Positions 1-8,856 of a stretch of DNA of 64,000 nucleotides are shown here, piece after piece. The translations under genes and the position numbers were made by a program. The stretch spans positions 1 through 64,000 of the forward strand of contig NZ_JAAVVC010000018.1 of the NCBI RefSeq assembly GCF_018449725.1, written 5' to 3'. The notes under the pieces are model-generated. The model ran no database searches, was not told the DNA's origin, and saw nothing but the letters and a program-made list of their open reading frames with translations. Positions within the stretch are counted from its first letter, which is position 1. Each line of letters starts with the position of its first letter. The DNA is from Pseudomonas sp. dw_612. Lineage in GTDB: Bacteria; Pseudomonadota; Gammaproteobacteria; Pseudomonadales; Pseudomonadaceae.

Positions 1-137
1 AGCGGTGGCTCAGGCCACAAGGATGTTGCATGTATGCCCGGATAGAGCAGTCCACCTAAAAAAACGATATTTCCGCCTAACCGGTCAACAACGCTACTCT
101 CAGGGGTATACCGCTACCCAAATCCCCCGGGGACTCC

Positions 138-1739
138 ATGGAAAGAACCACCGTCAAACCGCTTTTGCTTGCCCTCGCCCTCGTCGCCATCGCGCCATTC
201 GCCCAAGCCGCCACAACCCTGGTCTACTGCTCCGAAGCCAGCCCCGCCGGTTTCGACCCGAGCCAGTACACCAGCGGCACTGACTTCGATGCTTCGGCGG
301 AGACGGTTTTCAACCGCCTCACCCAGTTCAAGCGCGGCGGCACTGAAGTCGAGCCCGGTTTGGCGACGCGTTGGGATGTGAGCCAGGACGGCCTCAGCTA
401 CACCTTTCACCTGCGCGACGGCGTGAAGTTCCACACCACGGACTATTTCACCCCGACCCGGGACTTCAACGCCGACGACGTGCTGTTCACCTTCCAGCGC
501 CTGCTCGATCCGGAGAACGCGTTCCGCAAGGCTTACCCCGCCGAGTCGCCGTACTTCACCGACATGGACCTGAACAAAACGATCAAGAGCGTCGACAAGC
601 TCGACGAGCACACCGTGCGTTTCAGCCTGAACAACGTCGATGCCGCTTTCATCCAGAACCTGGCCATGAGCTTCGCCTCGGTGCAGTCCGCCGAATACGG
701 CGCGCAGCTATTAAAGGAAGGCAAGGCAGCGGACATCAACCAGAAGCCGATCGGCACCGGTCCGTTCGTGTTCAAGCGTTATCAGAAAGACTCGCAGATC
801 CGCTTCGCCGGCAATAAGGCGTACTGGAAACCCGAGGATGTAAAAATCGACACCCTGGTGTTCTCGATCACCCCGGATGCTGCCGTGCGTTTGCAGAAGC
901 TCAAGGCCGGCGAATGTCAGGTCAGCGGCTATCCGCGCCCGGCGGACATCGAGGTGATGGAGAAAGACCCGAACCTTACGGTGCTCAAGCAGGCCGGTTT
1001 CAACCTCGGCTTCCTGGCGTACAACGTGACCCACCCGCCGCTGGATCAGCTCAAGGTCCGCCAGGCCCTGGACATGGCCATCGACAAACCGGCGATCATC
1101 AAAGCCGTCTACCAAAGTGCCGGTCAGCTCGCGCAAAACGCCCTGCCACCAGCGCAATGGTCGTTTGATCCGAACATCAAGGACGCGCCGCACGATCCGA
1201 CCAAGGCCAAGGCGCTACTGAAAGAAGCAGGGGTTGCACCGGGTACGACTATTAATTTATGGGCCATGACCGTGCAGCGCGCCTCCAACCCGAATGCGCG
1301 GATGTCGGCGCAGATGATCCAGCAGGATTGGGAGAAGGTCGGGATCAAGGCCAACATCGTCAGCTATGAGTGGGGCGAGTACATCAAGCGCGCCAAGAAT
1401 GGCGAGCACGATGCGATGATTTACGGCTGGACCGGCGACAACGGTGACCCGGACAACTGGCTCGGCGTGCTTTACAGCTGCGCAGCGGTGAAAGGTAGCA
1501 ACTACGCTAAGTGGTGCGACCCGGCGTACGACAAGCTGGTGCAGCAGGCCAAGGTCTCAACCGACCGCAATGAACGAGTCAAGTTGTACCAGCAGGCCCA
1601 GAAAATCCTTAAGCAGCAGGTGCCTATTACGCCGATTGCCAACTCGACGGTGTTCCAGCCTCTGCGCAAGGAAGTGACCGACTTCAAGATCAGTCCTTTT
1701 GGCCTCACACCCTTCTATGGCGTGGGTATAAATAAGTAA
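138..1739 (+). CDS. periplasmic dipeptide-binding protein, DppA type (first of four)
   Basis: This 533-residue extracytoplasmic solute-binding protein (SBP_bac_5/DppA family) should capture dipeptides or short peptides in the periplasm and hand them to DppBC. A signal peptide spans about residues 1-24 and ends in AQA. The DppA hallmark GDNGDPDNW is present; in E. coli DppA its Asp contacts the peptide amino group. Four cysteines lie where E. coli DppA has two disulfides (VYCSEA, GECQV, YSCAA, KWCD). It is closely similar to the genes at 1999, 3922 and 7187, so it arose by duplication. The start is the ATG before the signal peptide, with a GGGGA element just upstream. It probably corresponds to DppA1 of P. 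aeruginosa (PA4496), but orthology among the four copies is inferred from order only, so no symbol is given. Confidence 0.93.
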   Translation: MERTTVKPLLLALALVAIAPFAQAATTLVYCSEASPAGFDPSQYTSGTDFDASAETVFNRLTQFKRGGTEVEPGLATRWDVSQDGLSYTFHLRDGVKFHTTDYFTPTRDFNADDVLFTFQRLLDPENAFRKAYPAESPYFTDMDLNKTIKSVDKLDEHTVRFSLNNVDAAFIQNLAMSFASVQSAEYGAQLLKEGKAADINQKPIGTGPFVFKRYQKDSQIRFAGNKAYWKPEDVKIDTLVFSITPDAAVRLQKLKAGECQVSGYPRPADIEVMEKDPNLTVLKQAGFNLGFLAYNVTHPPLDQLKVRQALDMAIDKPAIIKAVYQSAGQLAQNALPPAQWSFDPNIKDAPHDPTKAKALLKEAGVAPGTTINLWAMTVQRASNPNARMSAQMIQQDWEKVGIKANIVSYEWGEYIKRAKNGEHDAMIYGWTGDNGDPDNWLGVLYSCAAVKGSNYAKWCDPAYDKLVQQAKVSTDRNERVKLYQQAQKILKQQVPITPIANSTVFQPLRKEVTDFKISPFGLTPFYGVGINK

Positions 1740-1774
1740 CACCGCGCTCTAACCGGGTGCGCCATACGCCCCGG

Positions 1775-1796
1775 CTGCCCCTTCATGGGGCGCCAT
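1775..1796 (+). other. GC-rich hairpin after the first binding-protein gene
   Basis: GCCCC-TTCAT-GGGGC with flanking partial pairing lies 35 bases after the stop codon. No T-run follows, so it is more likely a stabilising or processing hairpin than a strong intrinsic terminator. The rest of the 259-base gap to the next gene shows no ORF and no clear promoter. Confidence 0.35.
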
Positions 1797-1998
1797 TTGC
1801 ACCGTAAAAAACGCGCGCAAACGGTCAAATGCGTCAATAGTTATACATATGCGACATTAAGGTACGTACGTGCCACTGTTTAAGACTTGTGGCCGTTCTG
1901 GATCTTGCAATGGGTATGGCCCCTGCATAAGTATCCGCAGGCACGACTCACGAGGTCGTCCTCTAATTCCAAAAATGACAACAAATCATGAGGCCACC

Positions 1999-3624
1999 AT
2001 GCTTAAACACGCGGTCATTCCGTTTTTAGTCGGCGCCAGCTTGTTAGCTGCCGCACCTTTCGCCCAAGCGGCGACTAACCTGGTGTTTTGCTCCGAAGGG
2101 AGCCCGGCCGGTTTTGATCCTGGTCAGTACACCACCGGAACCGACTTCGACGCCTCTGCAGAAACCATGTTCAACCGCTTGACTCAGTTCGAGCGCGGCG
2201 GCACCGCTGTAATCCCGGGTTTGGCGACTAGCTGGGACATTTCCACGGATGGTCTGACGTACACCTTCCACCTGCGTGAAGGCGTCAAGTTCCACACCAC
2301 CCCGTACTTCAAGCCTACTCGTGAGTTCAACGCCGACGACGTGCTGTTCACCTTTAATCGCATGATTAACAAGGATGATCCGTTCCGCAAAGCGTACCCG
2401 ACTGAATTCCCGTACTTCACCGATATGGGGATGGATACCAACATCACCAAAATCGATAAAGTCGACGACAAAACCGTCAAGTTCACTTTGAAAGAAGTGG
2501 ACGCAGCGTTCATCCAGAACATGGCCATGAGCTTCGCGTCCGTGCAATCCGCCGAGTACGCTGCCCAGCTGCTCAAGGAAGGCAAAGCCGCCGACATCAA
2601 CCAGAAGCCGGTCGGCACTGGTCCGTTCGTGTTCAAGAGCTACCAGAAAGACTCCAACATCCGCTACACCGGGAACAAGGACTACTGGAAGCCTGACGAC
2701 GTCAAGATCGACAACCTGATCTTCGCCATCACCACCGACCCGTCGGTGCGTATTCAGAAGCTGAAGAAGAACGAGTGCCAGATCACTCTGTTCCCGCGTC
2801 CGGCCGACCTGAAGGCGCTGCAAGAAGACAAGACACTGAAAGTGCCTAACCAGGCTGGTTTCAACCTGGGTTACATCGCCTACAACGTGATGGATAAGAT
2901 CAAGGGCAGCGATCAGCCGAACCCGATGGCCCAACTGAAAGTGCGTCAGGCACTGGACATGGCCGTCAACAAACAGCAGATCATCGACTCCGTTTACCAA
3001 GGTGCTGGTCAACTGGCCGTCAACGCCATGCCGCCAACCCAATGGTCCTACGACACCACCATCAAGGATGCGCCGTACAACCCTGAGAAAGCCAAAGAGC
3101 TGCTCAAGGAAGCGGGCATCAAGGAAGGGACCGAGATCAACCTGTGGGCCATGCCGGTTCAGCGTCCGTACAACCCGAACGCCAAACTGATGGCTGAAAT
3201 GCTGCAGTCCGACTGGGCCAAGATCGGTATCAAGGCCAAGATCGTGACCTATGAGTGGGGCGAGTACATCAAGCGCTCCAAAGGCGGCGAAAACGGCGCG
3301 ATGCTGATTGGCTGGAGCGGCGATAACGGTGACCCGGACAACTGGCTCAACGTGCTGTTCGGCTGCGACTCGCTGCAGGGCAACAACTTCTCCAAGTGGT
3401 GTGACAAGAAGTTCGACGGCATCGTAAAAGAAGCCAAGCGCACGACCGACCAGGGCAAGCGCACCGAGTTGTACAAACAGGCGCAACACGTCCTCAAGGA
3501 CGCCGTTCCAATGACACCTATCGCTCACTCGACGGTGTTCCAACCCATGCGCGACAACGTGCAGGACTTCAAGATCAGCCCATTCGGCTTGAACTCCTTC
3601 TACGGCGTCAGCGTCAGCAAATAA
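1999..3624 (+). CDS. periplasmic dipeptide-binding protein, DppA type (second of four)
   Basis: This 541-residue DppA-family binding protein has a clear signal peptide (starting MLKHAVIPFLVG and ending AQAA). The GDNGDPDNW ligand motif and the four conserved cysteines are present. The open frame reaches back to 1870, but GAGG sits six bases before the ATG at 1999 and the signal peptide begins there, so 1999 is chosen. Compared with its neighbours it carries a short insertion (around MDKIKGSDQPN) in the second lobe, near the DppA 'NLGYIAYNV' segment. An intrinsic terminator follows at 3631, so it ends its own transcript. It probably matches DppA2 of P. aeruginosa. Peptide specificity cannot be read from the sequence. 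Confidence 0.93.
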   Translation: MLKHAVIPFLVGASLLAAAPFAQAATNLVFCSEGSPAGFDPGQYTTGTDFDASAETMFNRLTQFERGGTAVIPGLATSWDISTDGLTYTFHLREGVKFHTTPYFKPTREFNADDVLFTFNRMINKDDPFRKAYPTEFPYFTDMGMDTNITKIDKVDDKTVKFTLKEVDAAFIQNMAMSFASVQSAEYAAQLLKEGKAADINQKPVGTGPFVFKSYQKDSNIRYTGNKDYWKPDDVKIDNLIFAITTDPSVRIQKLKKNECQITLFPRPADLKALQEDKTLKVPNQAGFNLGYIAYNVMDKIKGSDQPNPMAQLKVRQALDMAVNKQQIIDSVYQGAGQLAVNAMPPTQWSYDTTIKDAPYNPEKAKELLKEAGIKEGTEINLWAMPVQRPYNPNAKLMAEMLQSDWAKIGIKAKIVTYEWGEYIKRSKGGENGAMLIGWSGDNGDPDNWLNVLFGCDSLQGNNFSKWCDKKFDGIVKEAKRTTDQGKRTELYKQAQHVLKDAVPMTPIAHSTVFQPMRDNVQDFKISPFGLNSFYGVSVSK

Positions 3625-3630
3625 GATCGG

Positions 3631-3665
3631 GCAACGGCGGCGTGTTTAACGTCGCCGTTGCTTTA
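3631..3665 (+). terminator. intrinsic terminator after the second dppA-like gene
   Basis: The 9-bp stem GCAACGGCG / CGCCGTTGC is followed by CTTTAT, seven bases after the stop codon. It separates the first two binding-protein genes from the third. The remaining sequence to 3921 (about 250 bases) holds no ORF and presumably carries the promoter for the next gene; no convincing -35/-10 pair was found. Confidence 0.75.
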
Positions 3666-3921
3666 TCTGCCGGGAATGTAGGAATTATCTGACAGCCAAA
3701 TCCTCTGCGTACCACAGCAGATGTTTAGGACGTGTCGGCTTTTCCTACGAGTTTTTCAGGCCTTTCCGCATTTACTGCCAGACCCACGGCCCATACCGTC
3801 GGGATCTGACCAGTTTATGCGTGGGCCCTCGGTTTGCTGCACATGGTTTGAGATCAATGAAGTCCCCACGTCCCTGGACGGGACGGTGGCTCATTGTTAA
3901 ACACTAGAAAGAGGGAGCGTC

Positions 3922-5523
3922 ATGCGCCATACCTTGGTTTTATCCGCATTGCTGGGCACCGGCCTGTTGGCCGCCACTTCCATCAGCCAGGCCGCCAACA
4001 ACAGCCTGGTCTTCTGCTCTGAAGGCAGCCCCGCCGGTTTCGACACGGCGCAGTACACCACTGCGACCGATAACGACGCCGCCGAGCCGCTGTACAACCG
4101 ACTGGCAGAGTTTGAAAAAGGCGCGACCAACGTCGTACCGGGCCTGGCAACACGCTGGGATATTTCCGAAGACGGCCTCACGTACACCTTCCACCTGCGC
4201 GAAGGGGTGAAATTCCACACCACGCCTTACTTCACGCCAACCCGTGACTTCAATGCCGATGACGTGCTGTTCACGTTCAACCGCATGCTCGACCCACAAC
4301 AACCTTTCCGTAAGGCTTACCCCACCGAGTTCCCGTATTTCAACGGGATGAGCCTGAACAAGAACATCGCCAAGGTCGAAAAGACCGGGCCGCTGACCGT
4401 GGTCATGACGCTCAACAGCGTCGATGCCGCGTTCATCCAGAACATCGCCATGAGCTTCGCCGCCATCCTGTCCGCCGAATACGCCGACAAACTGCTGGCC
4501 GAAGGCAAACCGAGCGAGATCAACCAGAAGCCGATCGGCACTGGCCCGTTCGTGTTCAAGAGCTACCAGAAAGATTCCAACATCCGCTACTCCGGCAACA
4601 AGCAGTACTGGGACCCGAGCCGGGTCAAGCTCGACAACCTGATTTTCGCCATCAACACCGACGCCTCGGTGCGGGTGCAGAAACTCAAGGCCAACGAATG
4701 CCAGATCACCCTGCATCCGCGTCCGGCCGATGTGACGGCATTGAAGAACGATCCGAAACTCAAGCTCATCGAGAAGCCGGGTTTCAACCTTGGCTACATC
4801 GCCTATAACGTGCGGCACAAGCCGTTCGACCAGCTCGAAGTGCGCCAGGCGCTGGACATGGCGGTGAACAAGCAAAGCATTCTCAACGCCGTATACCAGG
4901 GCGCCGGGCAGTTGGCGGTCAACGCCATGCCGCCGACCCAATGGTCCTACGACGACACCATCAAGGATGCCGCCTACAACCCGGAAAAAGCCAAGGAACT
5001 GCTCAAGGCTGCCGGCGTGAAGGAAGGCACCGAAATCACCCTCTGGGCCATGCCGGTCCAGCGCCCATACAACCCCAACGCCAAGTTGATGGCCGAGATG
5101 CTTCAGGCTGACTGGGCGAAAATCGGCCTGAAGGTGAAGATCGTCAGCTATGAATGGGGCGAGTACATCAAGCGCACCAAGAACGGCGAACACGACATCA
5201 GCCTGATCGGCTGGACGGGCGACAACGGGGACCCGGACAACTGGCTCGGCACGCTTTATAGCTGCGATGCCATTGGCGGCAACAACTACTCCATGTGGTG
5301 TGATCCGGCTTACGACAAGCTGATCAAGCAGGCCAAGATCGTCACTGATCGTGACCAGCGCACCGTGCTTTACCAACAGGCGCAGCAATTGCTCAAGCAG
5401 CAAGTGCCGATCACGCCAGTCGCTCACTCGACGGTCAACCAGCCGTTAAGCGCCAAAATCGAAGGGTTCAAGGTGAGCCCTTTTGGTCGCAACGTGTTCT
5501 CGGGTGTCAGCATAGAAAAATAA
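3922..5523 (+). CDS. periplasmic dipeptide-binding protein, DppA type (third of four)
   Basis: This 533-residue DppA-family protein has a signal peptide over about residues 1-25 (ending SQAA). It carries the GDNGDPDNW motif and cysteines at FCSEG, NECQI, YSCDA and MWCDP that match the DppA disulfide pattern. A strong ribosome site (AGAGGGAG) lies seven bases before the ATG. It is followed by the porin gene at 5696, the same order as dppA3-opdP in P. aeruginosa (PA4500-PA4501). The metallopeptidase and psdR regulator genes that precede dppA3 in P. aeruginosa are not between this gene and the second binding protein here. The function is peptide capture; its individual specificity is unknown. 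Confidence 0.93.
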   Translation: MRHTLVLSALLGTGLLAATSISQAANNSLVFCSEGSPAGFDTAQYTTATDNDAAEPLYNRLAEFEKGATNVVPGLATRWDISEDGLTYTFHLREGVKFHTTPYFTPTRDFNADDVLFTFNRMLDPQQPFRKAYPTEFPYFNGMSLNKNIAKVEKTGPLTVVMTLNSVDAAFIQNIAMSFAAILSAEYADKLLAEGKPSEINQKPIGTGPFVFKSYQKDSNIRYSGNKQYWDPSRVKLDNLIFAINTDASVRVQKLKANECQITLHPRPADVTALKNDPKLKLIEKPGFNLGYIAYNVRHKPFDQLEVRQALDMAVNKQSILNAVYQGAGQLAVNAMPPTQWSYDDTIKDAAYNPEKAKELLKAAGVKEGTEITLWAMPVQRPYNPNAKLMAEMLQADWAKIGLKVKIVSYEWGEYIKRTKNGEHDISLIGWTGDNGDPDNWLGTLYSCDAIGGNNYSMWCDPAYDKLIKQAKIVTDRDQRTVLYQQAQQLLKQQVPITPVAHSTVNQPLSAKIEGFKVSPFGRNVFSGVSIEK

Positions 5524-5599
5524 CCGATAGCCAGAAACGCTGAGGGCGGATTCCGTCCTCACGCAAACGTGTTGCCGTAATTCGCCGATCCGGCCTACA

Positions 5600-5611
5600 G
5601 CAAACGTTTGC
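5600..5611. promoter_or_regulatory. 12-bp perfect palindrome, candidate operator before the porin gene
   Basis: GCAAACGTTTGC lies 85 bases upstream of the porin start. A related half site (ACGCAAACGTG) lies about 35 bases further upstream. The central AACGTT-type symmetry resembles LacI-family operators. No regulator is assigned; the regulatory role is inference. Confidence 0.35.
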
Positions 5612-5695
5612 GATGCCTTGAACGAGTTACAAACCAAATAGCCGGATCACCAAAAAAGACCGGCATTAAAAAAAAGAAAGAAAGGAGCTTCACCC

Positions 5696-7108
5696 ATGAA
5701 ACTGAGCAACACCGCGATTTTGGCCTTGGCCATCAGCAGCATCACCGCCACGGCTTACGCGGAATCCCAAAGTCAGGACTTCACCCCGGTGACGGTCAAC
5801 ACCGCCAGCGCCCAAGCGGATGCCCCCGGCTTCCTCGAAGGTTCTACCATCAGCGGCACAACCCGTAACTGGTATGCCAACGAACAACTGAAACGTGGCG
5901 GCAAGTTCACCTACCGCAAAGACGGCGTAGCTACGCCGACCGACCGCCGGATCAACTGGGTCCAGGGCACGATCGTCAACTACACCTCGGGCTTCACCCA
6001 AGGCACCGTGGGCGTCAGCACCGAAGTGGCCGCGTACAACGCCGTGGCGCTGGAGCGCGATCGCAAGAACCTGGCTTCCAACAACGGTGGCGCACCGGGT
6101 TCGCGTCCAGGCGCAGGCAACAACCGTACCCTGACCAACGAAGGCGGCGACGCTGAAGGCCAGTGGAGCAAACTGGGCCTGGCCAACGTCAAGTTCCGCG
6201 TGTCGAACACCACCCTGACCGCCGGTCGCCAGAACTTCAGCACCCCGATCGTCGACAACATCGGCAACCGTCCGCTGCCGTCGAGCTTTGAAGGTGTGAG
6301 CATTCACAGCGAAGAGCTGAACAACCTGTCGTTCGACGCCGGCACATTCGATCGCGTATCGCCGCGTACCGAAGAAAGCCTGTCGAAATTCCGCTCCGAG
6401 TACACCAACAACAGCGCTGAAACCGACCACGTCAACATCGTCGGCCTGAACTACCAGCCACTGAAAAGCCTGAAGACCAGCCTCTACGCTTCCCAGGTTG
6501 AAGACTTCTGGAACCAGTACTACTTCGGCGCCACCCACGAACTGGGTGACAGCCAGGTTCTGAGCCTGACCACCGGCCTGAACTACTACAAAACCGTCGA
6601 TGCCGGCAAAAAAGAGATGGGCGAAATCGACAACGACACCTACTCCCTGTCGTTCGGCCTGACTCACCAGGCTCACAGCCTGACCTTCTCGTACCAGGAA
6701 ATTAACGGTAACGAGTACTTCGACTACCTGCACGAAACCAACGGCATCTACCTGGCCAACTCCCTGCTGTCCGACTTCAACGGCCCGAACGAAAAATCGT
6801 TCCAGATCGCCTACGGTCTGAACATGGCTGAATACGGCGTGCCAGGCCTGAAGTTCAACATCTACCAGGCTCGCGGCTGGGGCATCGACGGTACTCACTA
6901 CACCGGCACCGCCTACGACGTGCGCAACATGGACGGCGAACACCATTACGAATACGGCATCGGCAGTTCGTACGCCGTGCAGAGCGGTCCGCTCAAAGCG
7001 ACCACCATCCGCGCGACCTACACCACTCACCGCGCCAGCGAAAACCAGGCTGATGGCAGCATCAACGAGTTCCGTCTCGTGACCACCATCCCGTTCAAGG
7101 TTTTGTAA
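5696..7108 (+). CDS. opdP: OprD-family outer-membrane porin, OpdP-like
   Basis: This 470-residue OprD/OccD-type porin has a signal peptide (residues 1-22, ending TAYA) and the family N-terminal segment FLEGSTISGTTRNWY, followed by alternating beta strands to the C-terminus. It should form an 18-strand substrate-specific channel for small peptides or basic amino acids. It lies between the third and fourth DppA-like genes, exactly as OpdP (PA4501) does in the P. aeruginosa dpp locus, which supports a glycine-glutamate dipeptide-type role. The ribosome site AAAGGAG precedes the ATG by eight bases. The exact substrate is inferred from context. Confidence 0.85.
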   Translation: MKLSNTAILALAISSITATAYAESQSQDFTPVTVNTASAQADAPGFLEGSTISGTTRNWYANEQLKRGGKFTYRKDGVATPTDRRINWVQGTIVNYTSGFTQGTVGVSTEVAAYNAVALERDRKNLASNNGGAPGSRPGAGNNRTLTNEGGDAEGQWSKLGLANVKFRVSNTTLTAGRQNFSTPIVDNIGNRPLPSSFEGVSIHSEELNNLSFDAGTFDRVSPRTEESLSKFRSEYTNNSAETDHVNIVGLNYQPLKSLKTSLYASQVEDFWNQYYFGATHELGDSQVLSLTTGLNYYKTVDAGKKEMGEIDNDTYSLSFGLTHQAHSLTFSYQEINGNEYFDYLHETNGIYLANSLLSDFNGPNEKSFQIAYGLNMAEYGVPGLKFNIYQARGWGIDGTHYTGTAYDVRNMDGEHHYEYGIGSSYAVQSGPLKATTIRATYTTHRASENQADGSINEFRLVTTIPFKVL

Positions 7109-7116
7109 TACCGCAC

Positions 7117-7156
7117 GCCAACGGCTGACTCATCAAGAGTCGGCCGTTTGGCTTTT
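7117..7156 (+). terminator. terminator-like hairpin after the porin gene
   Basis: A 15-bp imperfect stem (GCCAACGGCTGACTC pairing with GAGTCGGCCGTTTGGC, one bulge) is followed by TTTT. It lies inside the dpp locus, between the porin and the fourth binding protein, so it would reduce read-through rather than end the whole locus. Confidence 0.7.
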
Positions 7157-7186
7157 ATCTGTTCAACCGATTGCAGAGGGCTCTTG

Positions 7187-8782
7187 ATGAAAATGCTTCC
7201 CCTACGTGCGGCCATCGCTGCCGCGTTGCTGAGTGTCGCTGTTGGTGTCTCGGCCAAACCCCTGGTGGTCTGTACCGAAGCCAGCCCGGAAGGCTTCGAC
7301 ATGGTCCAGTACACGACTGCAGTCACAGCCGATGCGGTGGCCGAAACCATCTTCAATCGTCTGGCGGACTTCAAGCCCGGTACCACCGAAGTGGTTCCGG
7401 CACTGGCCGATTCCTGGGACATCAGCGAGGACGGTCTGACCTATACGTTCCACCTGCGCAAAGGCGTCAAGTTCCACACCACCGATTACTTCAAGCCGAC
7501 CCGCGACATGAACGCCGACGACGTGGTCTGGAGCTTCCAGCGTCAACTGGACCCGAATCACCCGTGGCACAAACTGTCGAGCGTGGGCTTCCCGTACTTT
7601 GAAAGCATGGGCTTCAAGGAACTGCTCAAAAGCGTCGAGAAGATTGACGACAACACCGTCACTTTCACGCTGACCCGTCGTGAAGCGCCGTTCCTGGCCG
7701 ACATTGCCATGGCCTTCTCCTCGATCTACTCCGCCGAGTACGCCGACCAGTTGCTCAAGGCCAACAAGGCTGGCGATCTGAACAACAAGCCGATCGGTAC
7801 CGGCCCGTTCATCTTCCAGCGCTACGCCAAGGACGCTCAGGTCCGGTTCAAGGCCAACCCGGAGTACTTCCGTGGCAAGCCACCGGCCGAAGCGCTGATC
7901 CTGGCCATCGCCACCGACAACAACGTGCGCCTGCAAAAACTCAAGGCCAACGAGTGTCAGATCGCGCTGTATCCGAAGCCGGATGACATCCCGAGCATCA
8001 AGAAAGACCCGAACCTGAAAGTCGATGAACTGAACGCGATGACCGTTTCGTACATCGCCATGAACACCACCCACAAGTACATGAGCGACGTGCGGGTGCG
8101 TAAAGCCATCGACATCGCCTTCGACAAGGCCGCTTACGTCAATGCGCTGTTTGGCAAAGGCAATGCGACGGTCGCGGTCAACCCGTACCCGGACACCCTG
8201 CTGGGCTACAACCACAAGCTGACCAATCCGCCACGTGACCTGGACAAGGCCCGCGCCCTGCTCAAGGAAGCCGGCGTACCGGAAGGCACCACGTTTACTC
8301 TGTTCACCCGTAACGGCGGCGGTCCGACCAACCCGAACCCGATGCTCGGCGCACAGATGATGCAGGCTGACCTGGCCAAGGTCGGGATCAAGATCGACAT
8401 CCGCGTCATGGAGTGGGGCGAGATGCTCAAGCGCGCCAAAAACGGCGAGCACGACATGGTTTCCGCCGGATGGGCGGGCGACAACGGCGACCCGGATAAC
8501 TTCCTGACGCCTATGCTCAGTTGCGAGGCGGCCAAAAACGGCGAAAACTACGCGCGCTGGTGCAGCGAGAAATTCCAGACGCTGATCGATGAAGCCCGAG
8601 CTAAAGTGAACCCGGCCGAACGCGCAGCGCTCTATGAGCAAGCCCAGGAAGTCTTTAACCAGGACCAACCCTGGATCAGCATGGCTCACACCCGTATGTT
8701 CACCGCAATGCGCAACAACGTAGAGGGCTATCACATTAGCCCCCTCACCACTAATAACTTCGCCACCACCCAGGTGAAGTAG
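7187..8782 (+). CDS. periplasmic dipeptide-binding protein, DppA type (fourth, next to the permeases)
   Basis: This 531-residue DppA-family protein is the most diverged of the four: it begins MKMLPLRAAIAAALL, its processed start reads KPLVVCTEASPEG, and its ligand motif is GDNGDPDNF rather than GDNGDPDNW. The cysteines of the family are kept. The frame opens at 7148, but GCAGAGGG lies six bases before the ATG at 7187 and the signal peptide starts there. It is separated from dppB by a 10-bp hairpin, so it is likely the cognate main binding protein of DppBCDF, matching DppA4 (PA4502). High binding-protein expression relative to permeases is typical of this layout. Confidence 0.93.
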   Translation: MKMLPLRAAIAAALLSVAVGVSAKPLVVCTEASPEGFDMVQYTTAVTADAVAETIFNRLADFKPGTTEVVPALADSWDISEDGLTYTFHLRKGVKFHTTDYFKPTRDMNADDVVWSFQRQLDPNHPWHKLSSVGFPYFESMGFKELLKSVEKIDDNTVTFTLTRREAPFLADIAMAFSSIYSAEYADQLLKANKAGDLNNKPIGTGPFIFQRYAKDAQVRFKANPEYFRGKPPAEALILAIATDNNVRLQKLKANECQIALYPKPDDIPSIKKDPNLKVDELNAMTVSYIAMNTTHKYMSDVRVRKAIDIAFDKAAYVNALFGKGNATVAVNPYPDTLLGYNHKLTNPPRDLDKARALLKEAGVPEGTTFTLFTRNGGGPTNPNPMLGAQMMQADLAKVGIKIDIRVMEWGEMLKRAKNGEHDMVSAGWAGDNGDPDNFLTPMLSCEAAKNGENYARWCSEKFQTLIDEARAKVNPAERAALYEQAQEVFNQDQPWISMAHTRMFTAMRNNVEGYHISPLTTNNFATTQVK

Positions 8783-8796
8783 ATAAGAAAACTCCC

Positions 8797-8820
8797 GGCG
8801 TCCCTGACTCCAGGGACGCC
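8797..8820 (+). other. intra-operon hairpin between binding protein and dppB
   Basis: The perfect 10-bp stem GGCGTCCCTG / CAGGGACGCC has a 4-base loop and no T-run. Such hairpins between a binding-protein gene and its permease genes usually protect the upstream mRNA and set unequal expression. Confidence 0.6.
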
Positions 8821-8856
8821 AGGCACGCCTAACCGGCTGATGAGGTACCACACAAG

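Noticed and set aside
1740..1998. Sigma-54 type promoter before the second binding protein
   Set aside because: GG and GC elements occur but not with the required 10-base spacing.
2044..5427. Long minus-strand open frames over the second and third binding-protein genes (about 495-499 codons)
   Set aside because: Both mirror clearly recognisable DppA-family genes on the plus strand with ribosome sites and signal peptides; the minus-strand proteins look like GC-skew shadows without recognisable domains.
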